This document shows, piece by piece, positions 36,327 through 47,263 of a stretch of DNA of 47,589 nucleotides (positions are counted from its first letter, which is position 1; each line of letters opens with the position of its first letter). The stretch covers positions 1 through 47,589 of the forward strand of contig JAIRXQ010000032.1 of assembly GCA_031268195.1 (NCBI GenBank). Direction: 5' to 3'. Below the pieces are notes generated by a model. That model had not been told where the DNA came from and did no database searches. It saw nothing but the letters and a program-made list of their open reading frames with translations. This DNA is from Azoarcus sp. (GTDB lineage: Bacteria; Pseudomonadota; Gammaproteobacteria; Burkholderiales; Rhodocyclaceae). Both the position numbers and the translations under genes were made by a program.

Positions 36327-37496
36327 TCAATGCAAATGCCGGGGAATCTGCCCTTCCTCGGTTTCCGGCATCTCCGCATGCACGACTTCGCCTTCGGGCG
36401 AGGGGTAGAGCGGCGCGCCGCAGTCGTCGCAGTATTCGAGCGGGAAGCGGTGATCGAGCACCTTGATCGCGCCGATGCCGCATTCGCGCAGCACGGCTTC
36501 GATTTCGGCAGGGACATCGACCGTCTCATCCTCCGCGCCGAGCAGCGGCCAGACGACGCCGTGCACGACGTCATCGTCGCCATCCAGCGTGAAGCCGATG
36601 CGGTATTCCTCGATCTGTTCGTCCCAGAAAGGCGCGATGATCGCGCGCAGCTTGATGACCGGCACATCGAGCGAGGTGAGGAGATAGGCGACCGAGGCGC
36701 GCACCGAGTAGGAACGGCTGTTCTTGTCGGCGGCGCGGCAGGCGGCGAAATAGGATTCGGGCAGGACGAATTCAAGCGCGCAGCCGGGCAGGAGTGGGGC
36801 GAGGCAGTCGCCGCCCTGTCCGCGCCATTGCGCCAACGCATCGGCGCGGCTGCCGTCGGTCTCCTGCCAGCGAAAAACCGCGCCGTTGCGCGGTACGGCA
36901 ACCGCCGCGAGCAGGTAGCGGGTGTCGGAGAGGAATTGCGCCGTCTCCGGCATGTCGTCGGTGTCGATGTGCAAGTCTTTATTGGTGAATGCAGCACGGC
37001 CGAGCATGGATGCGAAAGCCGCGGTATCGCAATAGCCTTGCGGGAGTTGATCGGGGCTGAACAGGAAATCCGCGAGCGCGAGGTGTGCGTTTTGCGCCAG
37101 CACATGTGCGAGCAGGTGCACGCGCAGATTGGCCAGCGTCGCCGTAGGGAGCGAGCGGGCGGGAATGCGAAAGCGCGACCATGCCAGGAGCGGTGCGGCA
37201 ATGAACACGACATCATGTTCACCAGTGGGTGCGCAAGGCGTCTCGATGCGCGATTCAATGGCGTCGGCAAGCTCATCGTAGATGCGCTCGCCCCGGTTGA
37301 ACGCCTGATCGAGCGCGGTATCCAGCGTGTCCTCGTCGTTGTGCGTCAACGCCGTGTCGATGGTGGCGGTGAGGCGGGCTTCCCAGTAGCGATCCTCGAT
37401 ACGGCAGCAGGACTCGGCAAGCCCTCCCGCGAGCCACAGGAGTTCCTCGGCATGGCGGCCAATGCCGCCGCGACGTTTGCTGCGCGGTCGTTTCAT
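36327..37496 (-). CDS. DUF2863 family protein
   Basis: A 389-residue soluble protein known from betaproteobacteria but with no function assigned. The family-typical start MKRPRSKRRGGIGRHAEELL is followed by a conserved DVVFIAAPLLAWSRF, a LRVHLLAHVLAQ segment and a Cys pair CDDCGAPLYPSPEGE near the C-terminus, which could bind zinc. The ATG at 37496 was chosen over a longer open frame. Alone on its strand. Confidence 0.85.
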   Translation of the reverse strand: MKRPRSKRRGGIGRHAEELLWLAGGLAESCCRIEDRYWEARLTATIDTALTHNDEDTLDTALDQAFNRGERIYDELADAIESRIETPCAPTGEHDVVFIAAPLLAWSRFRIPARSLPTATLANLRVHLLAHVLAQNAHLALADFLFSPDQLPQGYCDTAAFASMLGRAAFTNKDLHIDTDDMPETAQFLSDTRYLLAAVAVPRNGAVFRWQETDGSRADALAQWRGQGGDCLAPLLPGCALEFVLPESYFAACRAADKNSRSYSVRASVAYLLTSLDVPVIKLRAIIAPFWDEQIEEYRIGFTLDGDDDVVHGVVWPLLGAEDETVDVPAEIEAVLRECGIGAIKVLDHRFPLEYCDDCGAPLYPSPEGEVVHAEMPETEEGQIPRHLH

Positions 37497-37555
37497 CGTC
37501 AAATTCCGTTCGGATGCTGGAGAAGCGCTACATTCTAAGCGCTCGGGGCGAACGC

Positions 37556-38392
37556 TCAAAATTCCGCATCGACGCGCACGTTTTGCATGATGGTGGCGGA
37601 GATCTCCTCGATCGATTTGGCGGTGGAATCGAGCCAGCGGATGTTTTCGCGCCGCATCAGCTTTTGCGCCGCTTCGATCTCGTAGCGGCAGTTCTCGATA
37701 CTGGCGTAGTGGCTGTTGGGGCGGCGCTCCTGCCGAATTTGCGCCAGCCTTTCGGTGGCGATCGTCAGGCCGAACAGTTTGGCGCGAAAGCTGTGCAATT
37801 CGCCGGGGAGCTTGTTGCGCTCGAAATCTTCCGGGATGAGCGGATAGTTGGCGGCCTTGACGCCGAACTGCATCGCCAGATAAAGGCTGGTCGGCGTCTT
37901 GCCGGAGCGCGATACGCCGACGAGGATCACGTCGGCGGCAACGAGGTCATCCGATGTGGACACGCCGTCGTCGTGAGTCATGGCGAAGTTGATCGCCTCG
38001 ATGCGTTTCTTATAGTCGTTGCTTTCGGCAACGCCGTGGAAACGCCCGATTTCGTGGCTCTGATGTTGGCCGAGTTCACTTTCGAGCGGCTCGATGAAAC
38101 GCTCGAACAGATCGAGAAAGAGGGCGCTGTCGTGCGCCTCGCGCAACGCGGCGGTGGTCGCGGGGTTGACCAGGCTGCTGAACACGATGGGGCGCAACCC
38201 CGTATTGCGGGCCGAATCGACGATCTGGCGGGCACAGTCGCGCGCCTTGTCGACATCGTCGATGAAGGGCATGCGCACCTGATTGAAGCGGGTTTCGGGG
38301 AATTGCGCGAGCAGGCTGTGGCCGAGCGTCTCCGCAGTGATGCCGGTGCCGTCGGAGACAAAGAATACTGTTCGGGTGAAAAGGTCGCTCAT
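37556..38392 (-). CDS. ppsR: Phosphoenolpyruvate synthase regulatory protein (kinase/pyrophosphorylase)
   Basis: PpsR (DUF299) switches PEP synthase off by ADP-dependent phosphorylation of a threonine next to the catalytic His and reverses it by phosphate-dependent removal. The 278 residues include TVFFVSDGTGITAETLGHSL, the P-loop GVSRSGKTPTSLYLA (about 150) and the LPGELHSFRAKLFGLTI segment. It is divergent from ppsA, its substrate, 152 bp away. Confidence 0.95.
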   Translation of the reverse strand: MSDLFTRTVFFVSDGTGITAETLGHSLLAQFPETRFNQVRMPFIDDVDKARDCARQIVDSARNTGLRPIVFSSLVNPATTAALREAHDSALFLDLFERFIEPLESELGQHQSHEIGRFHGVAESNDYKKRIEAINFAMTHDDGVSTSDDLVAADVILVGVSRSGKTPTSLYLAMQFGVKAANYPLIPEDFERNKLPGELHSFRAKLFGLTIATERLAQIRQERRPNSHYASIENCRYEIEAAQKLMRRENIRWLDSTAKSIEEISATIMQNVRVDAEF

Positions 38393-38544
38393 GGGCTTTG
38401 TTCTTGGCTGATGTCGAGGGTTGGCGGAAGTCGCGGGGCAGGCGGTGACGGGTGGATATTGGGGCAAACCCTGCCGTGCGCACGCAACGCCTTTACCGTA
38501 GAATTCGCATTTTGCTTTTTCTGGGCGAATTGCGGAAGCCAGTC

Positions 38545-40917
<2,373 letters not shown>

Positions 40918-40992
40918 TCTCAAGCGTTGCTCCGGCGGCAGCTGGAGCCCATGACGGGGTTGCGAAGATGGCGGCTTGCGGGCCGCCGTTTC

Positions 40993-41775
40993 TTATGGCG
41001 CGGCGTCGAACCCATTCGGGCCGATCTCTTGCCACTGTCCAGTCCGCCGATAGCCTTCGATTGGGCGGAAGTTGATCTTGTAGGCCATCTTGCGGGCCTC
41101 CGCAATCCAATAGCCGAGGTAGAGATAGGGCAGGCGCAAATGGCGGCAGGCTTCGATTTGCCAGAGGATGCCGTAAGTGCCCAATGAGGCGCGCGGCAGA
41201 TCGGGGTCATAGAAGGTATAGACGCTGGACAGGCCATCTTCCAGCTTGTCGACGACGCTGACCATGCGCAGCGTTGTGCCCGCGCGGAATTCGATGAGAA
41301 AAGATTCGACCGGGCTTTGCAGCAGGAACTGCTGATACTGCTCGCGGTTGCCGTCATCCATGCCGCCATGCAGATGGCGATCGAGTAGGTAGCGGCAGTA
41401 GAGCTGGAAATGTTCTTCCAGAAACTTCAGCGGGTATTCGCGTACGTTCAGGTCGGCGTTGCGGCGCATGGCGCGGCGCTGGGCACGGTCGGGCACGAAG
41501 CGTTCCACCGGCAGGCGTACCGGGACGCAGGCTTGGCAATCGTCGCAATGTGGGCGATAGACGTAAGTGCCGCTGCGACGAAAGCCGTGCTGGACGAGGG
41601 TGCCGTAGGCGGCGGCGAGGTCGGCATTGAAATCCTGTTCCGGCATATCGGCAGGCATTTCGATGATGCGGGTGAGCGCAACCTGCGAGCGCGCGATGCG
41701 TTCGGGCAGGTAGGAGCACACGTAGGGCGCGGTCGCGTAGAAATGGAGCGGGGCGAAGGCGTCGTTTTGGCGCAT
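40993..41775 (-). CDS. bpt: Aspartate/glutamate leucyltransferase (N-degron pathway)
   Basis: Bpt adds Leu to proteins with N-terminal Asp or Glu, marking them for ClpS/ClpAP degradation. The 260 residues from MRQNDAFAPLHFYATAPYVC have the arginyltransferase-like N-terminal Cys region SYLPERIARSQVALTRI, then HCDDCQACVPVRLPVERF (about 80), and the GNAT-like C-terminal domain with SSVYTFYDPDLPRASLGTY and LYLGYWIAEARKMAYKI. aat, with the related Leu/Phe transfer, lies just upstream on the same strand. Confidence 0.95.
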   Translation of the reverse strand: MRQNDAFAPLHFYATAPYVCSYLPERIARSQVALTRIIEMPADMPEQDFNADLAAAYGTLVQHGFRRSGTYVYRPHCDDCQACVPVRLPVERFVPDRAQRRAMRRNADLNVREYPLKFLEEHFQLYCRYLLDRHLHGGMDDGNREQYQQFLLQSPVESFLIEFRAGTTLRMVSVVDKLEDGLSSVYTFYDPDLPRASLGTYGILWQIEACRHLRLPYLYLGYWIAEARKMAYKINFRPIEGYRRTGQWQEIGPNGFDAAP

Positions 41776-41782
41776 GGTGTCC

Positions 41783-42517
41783 TCAGGCGGCAGCGAATTC
41801 GGGCGGGAAAAAATCTTGCGTGAGAGCGGCGGGCCAGTGTCCGTGCGCATCGCCCATGCGTGTCCATTTTTCGAGTCCGGCGCAGAATTCGGCGCGGGCG
41901 ATTTCGCGTGCCCCCATCGACAGCAGGTGACGGGTGCTCATCTGGCAGTCGATCACCGCGAAATTTTTGGCGTCGAGCAGCCACGCCAGATGGACGAGGG
42001 CGACCTTGGAGGCGTCGGTCTGTGCCGAGAACATGGATTCGCCAAAAAAGGCACGCCCGAGCGCCAGCCCGTAGAGTCCGCCCGCCAGCTGGCCGTCGCG
42101 CCAGCATTCGACGCTGTGAGCATAGCCGAGTTCGAACATGTGGCAGTACGCCTTCCGCATCGCGGGCAAAATCCATGTGCCGCTGCCCGGTTCGCGCGGC
42201 GCGGCGCAAGCGGCGATCACGGCGGGGAAAGCAGTGTCGATGCGCACCTCGAAGCGTTGCTGGCGCAACACCCGGCGCAGCGAGCGGTGGATGCGGATCT
42301 CACTTGGGACGAGCACCAGGCGTGGGTCGGGGCTCCACCACAGGATCGGATCGCCTGCGTTGAACCACGGAAAGAGGCCGCGCCCGTAAGCCGCGAGCAG
42401 CCATTCGGAGGAAAGCCCGCCGCCCGCGGCAACAAGGCCGTTGGGGTCGTCGAGAGCGGTGTCCGCAGGCGGGAAATCGCCGGGATCGTCGAGCCAAGGG
42501 ATCGTGCGCGGGGTCAT
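41783..42517 (-). CDS. aat: Leucyl/phenylalanyl-tRNA-protein transferase
   Basis: Aat transfers Leu or Phe from tRNA to proteins with N-terminal Arg or Lys, creating a degron. The 244 residues contain FPWFNAGDPILWWSPDPRLV (about 50), the LGYAHSVECWRDGQLAGGLY motif (about 138), ALGRAFFGESMFS (about 157) and DCQMSTRHLLSMGA. The start MTPRTIPWLDDPGDFPP is normal. It is 7 bp upstream of bpt and probably cotranscribed. Confidence 0.96.
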   Translation of the reverse strand: MTPRTIPWLDDPGDFPPADTALDDPNGLVAAGGGLSSEWLLAAYGRGLFPWFNAGDPILWWSPDPRLVLVPSEIRIHRSLRRVLRQQRFEVRIDTAFPAVIAACAAPREPGSGTWILPAMRKAYCHMFELGYAHSVECWRDGQLAGGLYGLALGRAFFGESMFSAQTDASKVALVHLAWLLDAKNFAVIDCQMSTRHLLSMGAREIARAEFCAGLEKWTRMGDAHGHWPAALTQDFFPPEFAAA

Positions 42518-42602
42518 GCGCTTATTGTGGTGAACCGTTTGATATATCGGGAGCTTACATAGTAATGAGCATGTCGTCGTGGAAGATGTGAAAAATTATC
42601 GT

Positions 42603-42631
42603 TTGTAAAAATCCCGAGGTGTGTGCATAAT
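42603..42631 (+). promoter_or_regulatory. sigma70-type promoter of the DUF2325 gene
   Basis: TTGTAA and CATAAT are 17 bp apart. The start would lie within the Fur box that follows, so repression by iron-bound Fur is easily explained. Confidence 0.65.
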
Positions 42632-42633
42632 AG

Positions 42634-42652
42634 ATTGAGAATCATTATCAAT
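42634..42652 (+). promoter_or_regulatory. Fur box
   Basis: ATTGAGAATCATTATCAAT is a 19-bp palindrome-like site with perfect ATTGA/TCAAT arms. The core AATCATTATC is identical to 10 bases of the classic Fur consensus. It overlaps the transcription start of the promoter just upstream. Confidence 0.8.
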
Positions 42653-42663
42653 TAGAGGTTTTC

Positions 42664-43059
42664 ATGAACACCGCCACTGCTTTCATCGCCCCTTCACCTA
42701 CGGACGCGCTCATCGTGGGTGCGGATCGCCTCGGCAACATCCCGGAAGTTCTCCAGCAATTCGGCATTCGTATCGCCGCCCACGTCAGCGGGCGCGACAG
42801 CAGCCATCAGCGCCGCAGCGTGGCTTCGCTGCCCGCGGGCGTGGGTATCGTCATCCTGTTTACTGATTTCATCGGACACAACGTCATGCAGGCGTTCCGC
42901 GATGCCGCCAGCCGCGCGGGGGTGAGTTTCGTGTGCTGTCGCCGTTCGGTGTGCGCGCTGCAACAGGCGCTGGGTCGCCGTGTGACGCAAGAAAAATGCA
43001 CCGGTTGCGGGGCGTGCGAGAAGTGCGAGAAAAAACCGCTGGCGCGGCGCAAGCGCTGA
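42664..43059 (+). CDS. DUF2325 protein with C-terminal Cys cluster, Fur-controlled
   Basis: The 131-residue protein has a DUF2325 domain (DALIVGADRLGNIPEVLQQF, SLPAGVGIVILFTDFIGHNV) followed by FVCCRRSVCALQQAL and a C-terminal KCTGCGACEKCEKK. That cluster of four cysteines near the end resembles a metal- or Fe-S-binding tail. Function is unknown; the family is often found near iron-uptake genes. The upstream Fur box predicts expression under iron limitation. It converges on the NlpC/P60 gene. Confidence 0.85.
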   Translation: MNTATAFIAPSPTDALIVGADRLGNIPEVLQQFGIRIAAHVSGRDSSHQRRSVASLPAGVGIVILFTDFIGHNVMQAFRDAASRAGVSFVCCRRSVCALQQALGRRVTQEKCTGCGACEKCEKKPLARRKR

Positions 43060-43078
43060 ACAACCGCGCCGCGCGGCC

Positions 43079-43954
43079 CTAGTTCGGCTGTTGCGGCGAG
43101 GGTTGCTCGATGCGCGCGGCGAGTTGAGTGCTGCGCTTGTTGTCGTCGAGGATGCGGCGGGCAGTGACGTAGCGCGTACCCCAGAAGCGGGAATAGAGCT
43201 TGTCGATGCGCACGAACTTGCCGGTGGAGGGCGCGTTCAGGAACTTGCCGTTGCCCACGTAGATGCCGACGTGGGAAATGTTCTGGCCGATCGTGTTGAA
43301 GAACACCAGATCGCCCGGCCGGAGATCGCGCAGGCCGACGCGGGAGCCTTGCGTGGCCTGTTCGATGGCGGTGCGCGGCAGGTTGATTCCCACGGCGTTG
43401 CGATACACCACTTGCACGAGTCCGCTGCAATCCATGCCGGTGAGCGGAGAAACACCGCCCCAACGATACGGCACGCCGATGTAGGTCAAGCCTTCGCCAA
43501 GCAAGCGTTGTACGGAGGAGGCTCCTGGCGCGTGCTTGATGGTCGTCAGACGGTTCAGCCCCGCCTTGGAGGCGGAGGTGACCGCTGCCGCGTAATTGGG
43601 CGTGACCACCGGGAGCAGGGACGTGCCGACTGTCACCGTCCGGGCGGTGTCCAACAGGGTGTTGGTTGCGGCGGCGACGGCGACCGGGCTGTTGTTGGAG
43701 AGTTCGCCCGGCGTGAAGACAGGCACTGGGTTGCGCGCGGCGCGGACGGCGGCGAAGGCCGCGATTGCCGCCAGACCGAATACCGGGCCGCTGCGGGCGG
43801 CGCGAACGACTGCGACTGTTCCCCGGTTGCTTTTTTCGCTTTTTTCGGAACGTACAACGGGCGCCCCTGAAGCATCTGACTCCATTGGTTTCGCGTTTAC
43901 TGTGGCGGAAACCAGCAAACACGCGACAAGAAGGGGCAAGGTCTGGTTACGCAC
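43079..43954 (-). CDS. NlpC/P60 family cell-wall endopeptidase
   Basis: The 291-residue secreted protein probably cleaves peptide stems of peptidoglycan. A signal peptide (MRNQTLPLLVACLLVSATVN) is followed by a low-complexity Ala/Val linker and then the NlpC/P60 domain. It holds the catalytic Cys in GVSPLTGMDCSGLVQVVY (about 175), the His in NISHVGIYVGNG (about 228), and the third residue in the NAPSTGKFVRI strand. The only start compatible with the signal peptide is GTG at 43954, because an in-frame stop lies four codons before. Confidence 0.9.
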   Translation of the reverse strand: MRNQTLPLLVACLLVSATVNAKPMESDASGAPVVRSEKSEKSNRGTVAVVRAARSGPVFGLAAIAAFAAVRAARNPVPVFTPGELSNNSPVAVAAATNTLLDTARTVTVGTSLLPVVTPNYAAAVTSASKAGLNRLTTIKHAPGASSVQRLLGEGLTYIGVPYRWGGVSPLTGMDCSGLVQVVYRNAVGINLPRTAIEQATQGSRVGLRDLRPGDLVFFNTIGQNISHVGIYVGNGKFLNAPSTGKFVRIDKLYSRFWGTRYVTARRILDDNKRSTQLAARIEQPSPQQPN

Positions 43955-43960
43955 CGTTAA

Positions 43961-43990
43961 ATCTTAACGGAACGCGAATAATCGTGTAAA
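43961..43990 (-). promoter_or_regulatory. Promoter right at the NlpC/P60 start codon
   Basis: The minus strand reads TTTACA, 18 bp, TAAGAT, with the -10 ending 7 bases before the GTG. Transcription should begin at or within a base or two of the start codon, which implies a leaderless mRNA. CCGTTAA-ATC-TTAACGG (43954-43970) is a perfect palindrome overlapping both. Confidence 0.5.
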
Positions 43991-44360
43991 TCGTTTTGTT
44001 GAATTTTTGGTAAGGATTTTCCCTGATGGCGCGGCACGGGTGCCATGTATCAAACCAATGATGTAGCAAAGGTTTTTGCGTTTTGAGCGGGGGCTTGCGC
44101 CGGGGGCGGGCGTCTCAAAAAGTGTACAGATTTCGAAAGGGTAGTGACGGTAATTTCACGCTCACATTCGCCGCCGCCGGGGATGATGCCGCGCAGGGGA
44201 GGGCGGTCCGCAAGATCGCGCCCCCACATGTGTTGCGCCCGCGCCAATCAACCGGCGCTTGCCAGTGGAGGGATGAGGCGGCCGCTCGGCGCGCAGCGGG
44301 CGGCGAGCCCATAAGCGCGTTTTTCACAGGCGTGTTTTATCTGGCCGCGGTGGCCGTGAT
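43991..44360. other. Intergenic region between NlpC/P60 and recJ without a convincing gene
   Basis: The 370 bp hold short open frames on both strands, none with a recognisable domain, signal or good ribosome binding site. The 117-codon plus-strand frame from 44083 runs into the 3' end of recJ and is low-complexity (Ala/Ser/Arg-rich). No strong promoter or terminator was found. Confidence 0.5.
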
Positions 44361-46058
44361 TTACGCCGCCTCGAAGTGTTCCAGCAGCAGTTGCACGTTC
44401 GAGACGCCTTTGTATTCGTTGATCTCCAGCCGGTAGGCGGCCTGGATGAGTTCTGGGGCGCGCTCGGCATGGTTGAAATGGATGGCGTCGAAGTGCACGC
44501 CGTTCAACGTGAGATCGAGCTTCAGATGGCGATCCTTCAGGATGCGCTGACGCTCGACGCGAAAAACGTTGTCGAACAGCGGTGGGGGGAAGCCTTGTCC
44601 CCACACTTCGCTTGCCAGCAGGCGCGCGGATTCCAGACTGATGTCGGCGGTGTCGAGCGCGCCGTCGGTGTCGATGCGCCGCTCCAGATCGGCGGGTTCC
44701 AGCAAGCTCGCCGCGACACTGGCGAAGGCGGCGCGAAAGGCGGCGAGATTTTCTTCGCGGATGGTCAGCCCCGCTGCCATCGCGTGTCCGCCGAAACGCA
44801 GCATGAGGCTGGGCGCGTGGTGCGCGAGCAGTTCGAGGGCGTCTTTCAGATGCAGGCCGGGGATCGAGCGCCCGGAGCCTTTCAGTTCGCCGTCCTGCCC
44901 GCGTGCGAAGGCGATGGTGGGGCGATGCAGCTTTTCGCGGACGCGCCCGGCCACCAGCCCGATCACGCCGGGGTGCCAGTCGGGCTCGAACAGGACGACC
45001 CCCGCGCTCTCGTCGTCGGCGAGCGCTTCCAGCGCGAGATGCGCCGTTCCCTGCATGTCCGTCTCGATGGCGCGGCGCGCCTGATTCAGGCGGTCGAGTT
45101 CGCGTGCCAGCGCCAGCGCGCGGTCCTTGTCGTCGGTCAGCAGGCATTCGATGCCCAGGCGCATGTCCGCGAGCCGCCCGGCGGCATTCAGGCGCGGCCC
45201 GACCGCGAAGCCGAGGTCGAACGCATTCGCCCGCGCCGCCTCGCGCCGCGCCACTGTAAACAGGGCGCGCACACCGGGCTGCATGCGTCCGGCGCGGATG
45301 CGCCGCAAGCCTTGCGTGACGAGGATGCGGTTGTTGCGGTCGAGGCGGGCGACATCAGCCACGGTGCCGAGCGCCACGAGGTCGAGCAGATCAGCCAGAT
45401 TCGGCTCGCCGCCGCCGGAAAATGCGCCGCGGGCGCGCAGTTCGGCGCGCAGGGCCAGCATGACGTAGAAGATCGCGCCGACGCCCGCCAGCGCCTTGCT
45501 CTGGAAGCCGCAACCGGGCTGGCTGGGATCGACGATCACATCCGCGTCGGGCAGGGTGTCGCCGGGGAGGTGGTGATCGGTGATGATCGTGCTCATGCCG
45601 TGTGCACGCGCCGCCGCCACGCCTTCGAGGCTGGCGATGCCGTTGTCGACGGTGATGAGCACTTCCGGCGCCAGTTCCGCCGCCAGTTCCACCATCGGCG
45701 GCGTGAGGCCGTAGCCGAGCGCGACGCGGTCGGGCACGAGGTAATGCACGTCGGCCCCGAAAGCGCGCAGCGCCCGCACGCCGAGCGCGCAGGCGGTTGC
45801 GCCGTCGCAGTCGTAATCCGCGACGATGACCATGCGCGCCCCGGCTTCGATGGCGTCGGCCAGCAGTTGCGCGGCCTCGGTCGTGCCGGTGAGCGTCTCT
45901 GGCGGCAGCAGCATCGATAGCGAGAGATCGAGTCCGCTGGCGTCTTCCACGCCGCGTGCCGCGAGCAGGCGCGCGAGTAGCGGCGGCACGCCCGCGGCGG
46001 TCAGGGCGGCGAGGGCGCGCGGCGGCACGGAGCGAGGATGGATGGCGGTGGCGGTCAT
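44361..46058 (-). CDS. recJ: Single-stranded-DNA-specific exonuclease RecJ
   Basis: RecJ degrades single-stranded DNA 5' to 3' in recombination and mismatch repair. The 565 residues contain the DHH-family motifs: VIVADYDCDGATACALG (about 75), LITVDNGIASLEG, STIITDHHLPGDTLPDADV (about 150) and LVALGTVADVARL. The DHHA1 domain SGRSIPGLHLKDALELLAHH and LMLRFGGHAMAAGLTI (about 430), and the OB-fold C-terminus follow. It overlaps the RpfE-like gene by the ATGA sequence. Confidence 0.96.
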   Translation of the reverse strand: MTATAIHPRSVPPRALAALTAAGVPPLLARLLAARGVEDASGLDLSLSMLLPPETLTGTTEAAQLLADAIEAGARMVIVADYDCDGATACALGVRALRAFGADVHYLVPDRVALGYGLTPPMVELAAELAPEVLITVDNGIASLEGVAAARAHGMSTIITDHHLPGDTLPDADVIVDPSQPGCGFQSKALAGVGAIFYVMLALRAELRARGAFSGGGEPNLADLLDLVALGTVADVARLDRNNRILVTQGLRRIRAGRMQPGVRALFTVARREAARANAFDLGFAVGPRLNAAGRLADMRLGIECLLTDDKDRALALARELDRLNQARRAIETDMQGTAHLALEALADDESAGVVLFEPDWHPGVIGLVAGRVREKLHRPTIAFARGQDGELKGSGRSIPGLHLKDALELLAHHAPSLMLRFGGHAMAAGLTIREENLAAFRAAFASVAASLLEPADLERRIDTDGALDTADISLESARLLASEVWGQGFPPPLFDNVFRVERQRILKDRHLKLDLTLNGVHFDAIHFNHAERAPELIQAAYRLEINEYKGVSNVQLLLEHFEAA

Positions 46059-47119
46059 CGCGGCACGGGCAGGGGCAGATCGTCGAGCGCGAGCGGCTTG
46101 CGCCAGAACGCGTGGCGCGCGAAGCCGCCGAGCGCGAGCTTGAAACCACAGCGGTCGCCCGGCGCGAAAAGTTGGAGCCTTTGCAGCCGTCCGCTTTGTA
46201 GCGCGCAGGCGATCGGTGCGAACCAGTCTTTTTCCAGCGCGGCGAGCGCGGCGCGCCATGCGTCGAGATCGACATGGCGCGCCGGCGCGGCGAGCGCATC
46301 GAGCACGGCCAGCACGTCGCCGTTCAGGGCCGCGTCGAGCTGCGGCGCGGCAGGTTCGATGTTTGCGAGCCGGGCGAAGCCGCGTGCGACGGGATCGGTT
46401 GCCTGCACCATCGCATAGGGCGGGCGCGGATGTTCAGGATGTTTATTCGCCCCTGCGACGAAATCGTGCGGCGGTGCGCCGTACGCCTCGCTGCCCCAGA
46501 ACCACAGGCTGTTGACGATGCGCCGACCCGCTGCCTCGCGCGCCGCGTTGACCGGATGGTTGTGCAGCGTCACTTGAATCTCGTTCAGTAGCCGTTGCCA
46601 GCGGCGGGCCTCCTCGCCCGTGGGCAGGAAATGCTGCATCGGGCGACCCGCCGCGTCGTGGAGCGTGGAAAATGCGGCGGCGGGCGGCTCCGTGAGGCGC
46701 GAGTACCAGCGCGTCGGCGCGGGCGCAGAAAATTCCCCGATGTCCCCATAGAGCTCATTGAGCGCGGCTACGAGCGCGGTCGCCTCGGCGGCGTCGATCT
46801 CGTCGGGGGCGAATTCGGAGAGCAACAGATTGCCGCTGGCAATCGACAGATGCACCGGGTCGGCGCACAGCCAATGCGCGGCGGAGGCGGAGGCGTGCGC
46901 CTCGCCCCGTCTGCGCAGCGCGGCCAGCGAAATCTCATCGCCATGGATGTCGAACAGCCGCGCCAGTTCGCGCTCGAACGGGCAGGGCGGTGTGATCGTG
47001 CGCCGTCCGCGCCCAAGCAGCCATGCGAGCGCCGGAAGTTCCAGCGCCTGCGTCGGGCGCGGCGTGAGCGGCGCGGGCCAGAGCAGGCCGGGAACGACGA
47101 GGGTGAGAGGCTTTCTCAT
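46055..47119 (-). CDS. RpfE-like conserved protein upstream of recJ
   Basis: The 354 residues from MRKPLTLVVPGLLWPAPLTP match the family that accompanies recJ in betaproteobacteria and xanthomonads. It is annotated as RpfE-type regulatory protein or (by distant similarity) phosphoglycerate mutase, but no activity is certain. Visible features are LELPALAWLLGRGRR, an ADPVHLSIASGNLLLSEF segment, WQRLLNEIQVTLHNHPVNAA and the RIVNSLWFWGSEAYGAPP region. The upstream open frame extends to 47569, yet the segment before 47119 contains a repeat element, so the ATG at 47119 is preferred. Confidence 0.85.
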   Translation of the reverse strand: MRKPLTLVVPGLLWPAPLTPRPTQALELPALAWLLGRGRRTITPPCPFERELARLFDIHGDEISLAALRRRGEAHASASAAHWLCADPVHLSIASGNLLLSEFAPDEIDAAEATALVAALNELYGDIGEFSAPAPTRWYSRLTEPPAAAFSTLHDAAGRPMQHFLPTGEEARRWQRLLNEIQVTLHNHPVNAAREAAGRRIVNSLWFWGSEAYGAPPHDFVAGANKHPEHPRPPYAMVQATDPVARGFARLANIEPAAPQLDAALNGDVLAVLDALAAPARHVDLDAWRAALAALEKDWFAPIACALQSGRLQRLQLFAPGDRCGFKLALGGFARHAFWRKPLALDDLPLPVPR

Positions 47120-47144
47120 CCAAAACAACCTCCGGTTGGAAACC

Positions 47145-47228
47145 TCCCCCTTCAGGGGGACAATTGGGCACGGGAGGGGCGTAACCCCTTCCGTGCCTGA
47201 TCGCCCGGTTACGGGCGTGGATTGAAAC
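47145..47228. repeat. Triple-hairpin intergenic element
   Basis: Three stem-loops follow directly. The first is TCCCCC-TTCA-GGGGGA (47145-47160). The second is a 12-bp stem GCACGGGAGGGG / CCCCTTCCGTGC with a 5-nt loop (47168-47196, one G-T pair). The third is CGCCCG-GTTA-CGGGCG (47202-47217). The last one belongs to a CRISPR-repeat-like unit. The size and structure suggest a small dispersed repeat element. Confidence 0.6.
47197..47228 (+). repeat. Single type I-C-like CRISPR repeat without array
   Basis: The 32-nt segment ends in GGGCGTGGATTGAAAC and contains a CGCCCG/CGGGCG stem, which are features of subtype I-C direct repeats of that length. No second copy follows at a spacer distance, and no cas gene is present in the window. 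It is an isolated unit. Confidence 0.5.
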
Positions 47229-47263
47229 ATCATCGACACCGCCAGATTCATAGCCAAGCTCGA

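Noticed and set aside
44083-44436. 117-codon plus-strand frame before recJ
   Set aside because: No family, poor start, overlaps the recJ 3' end.
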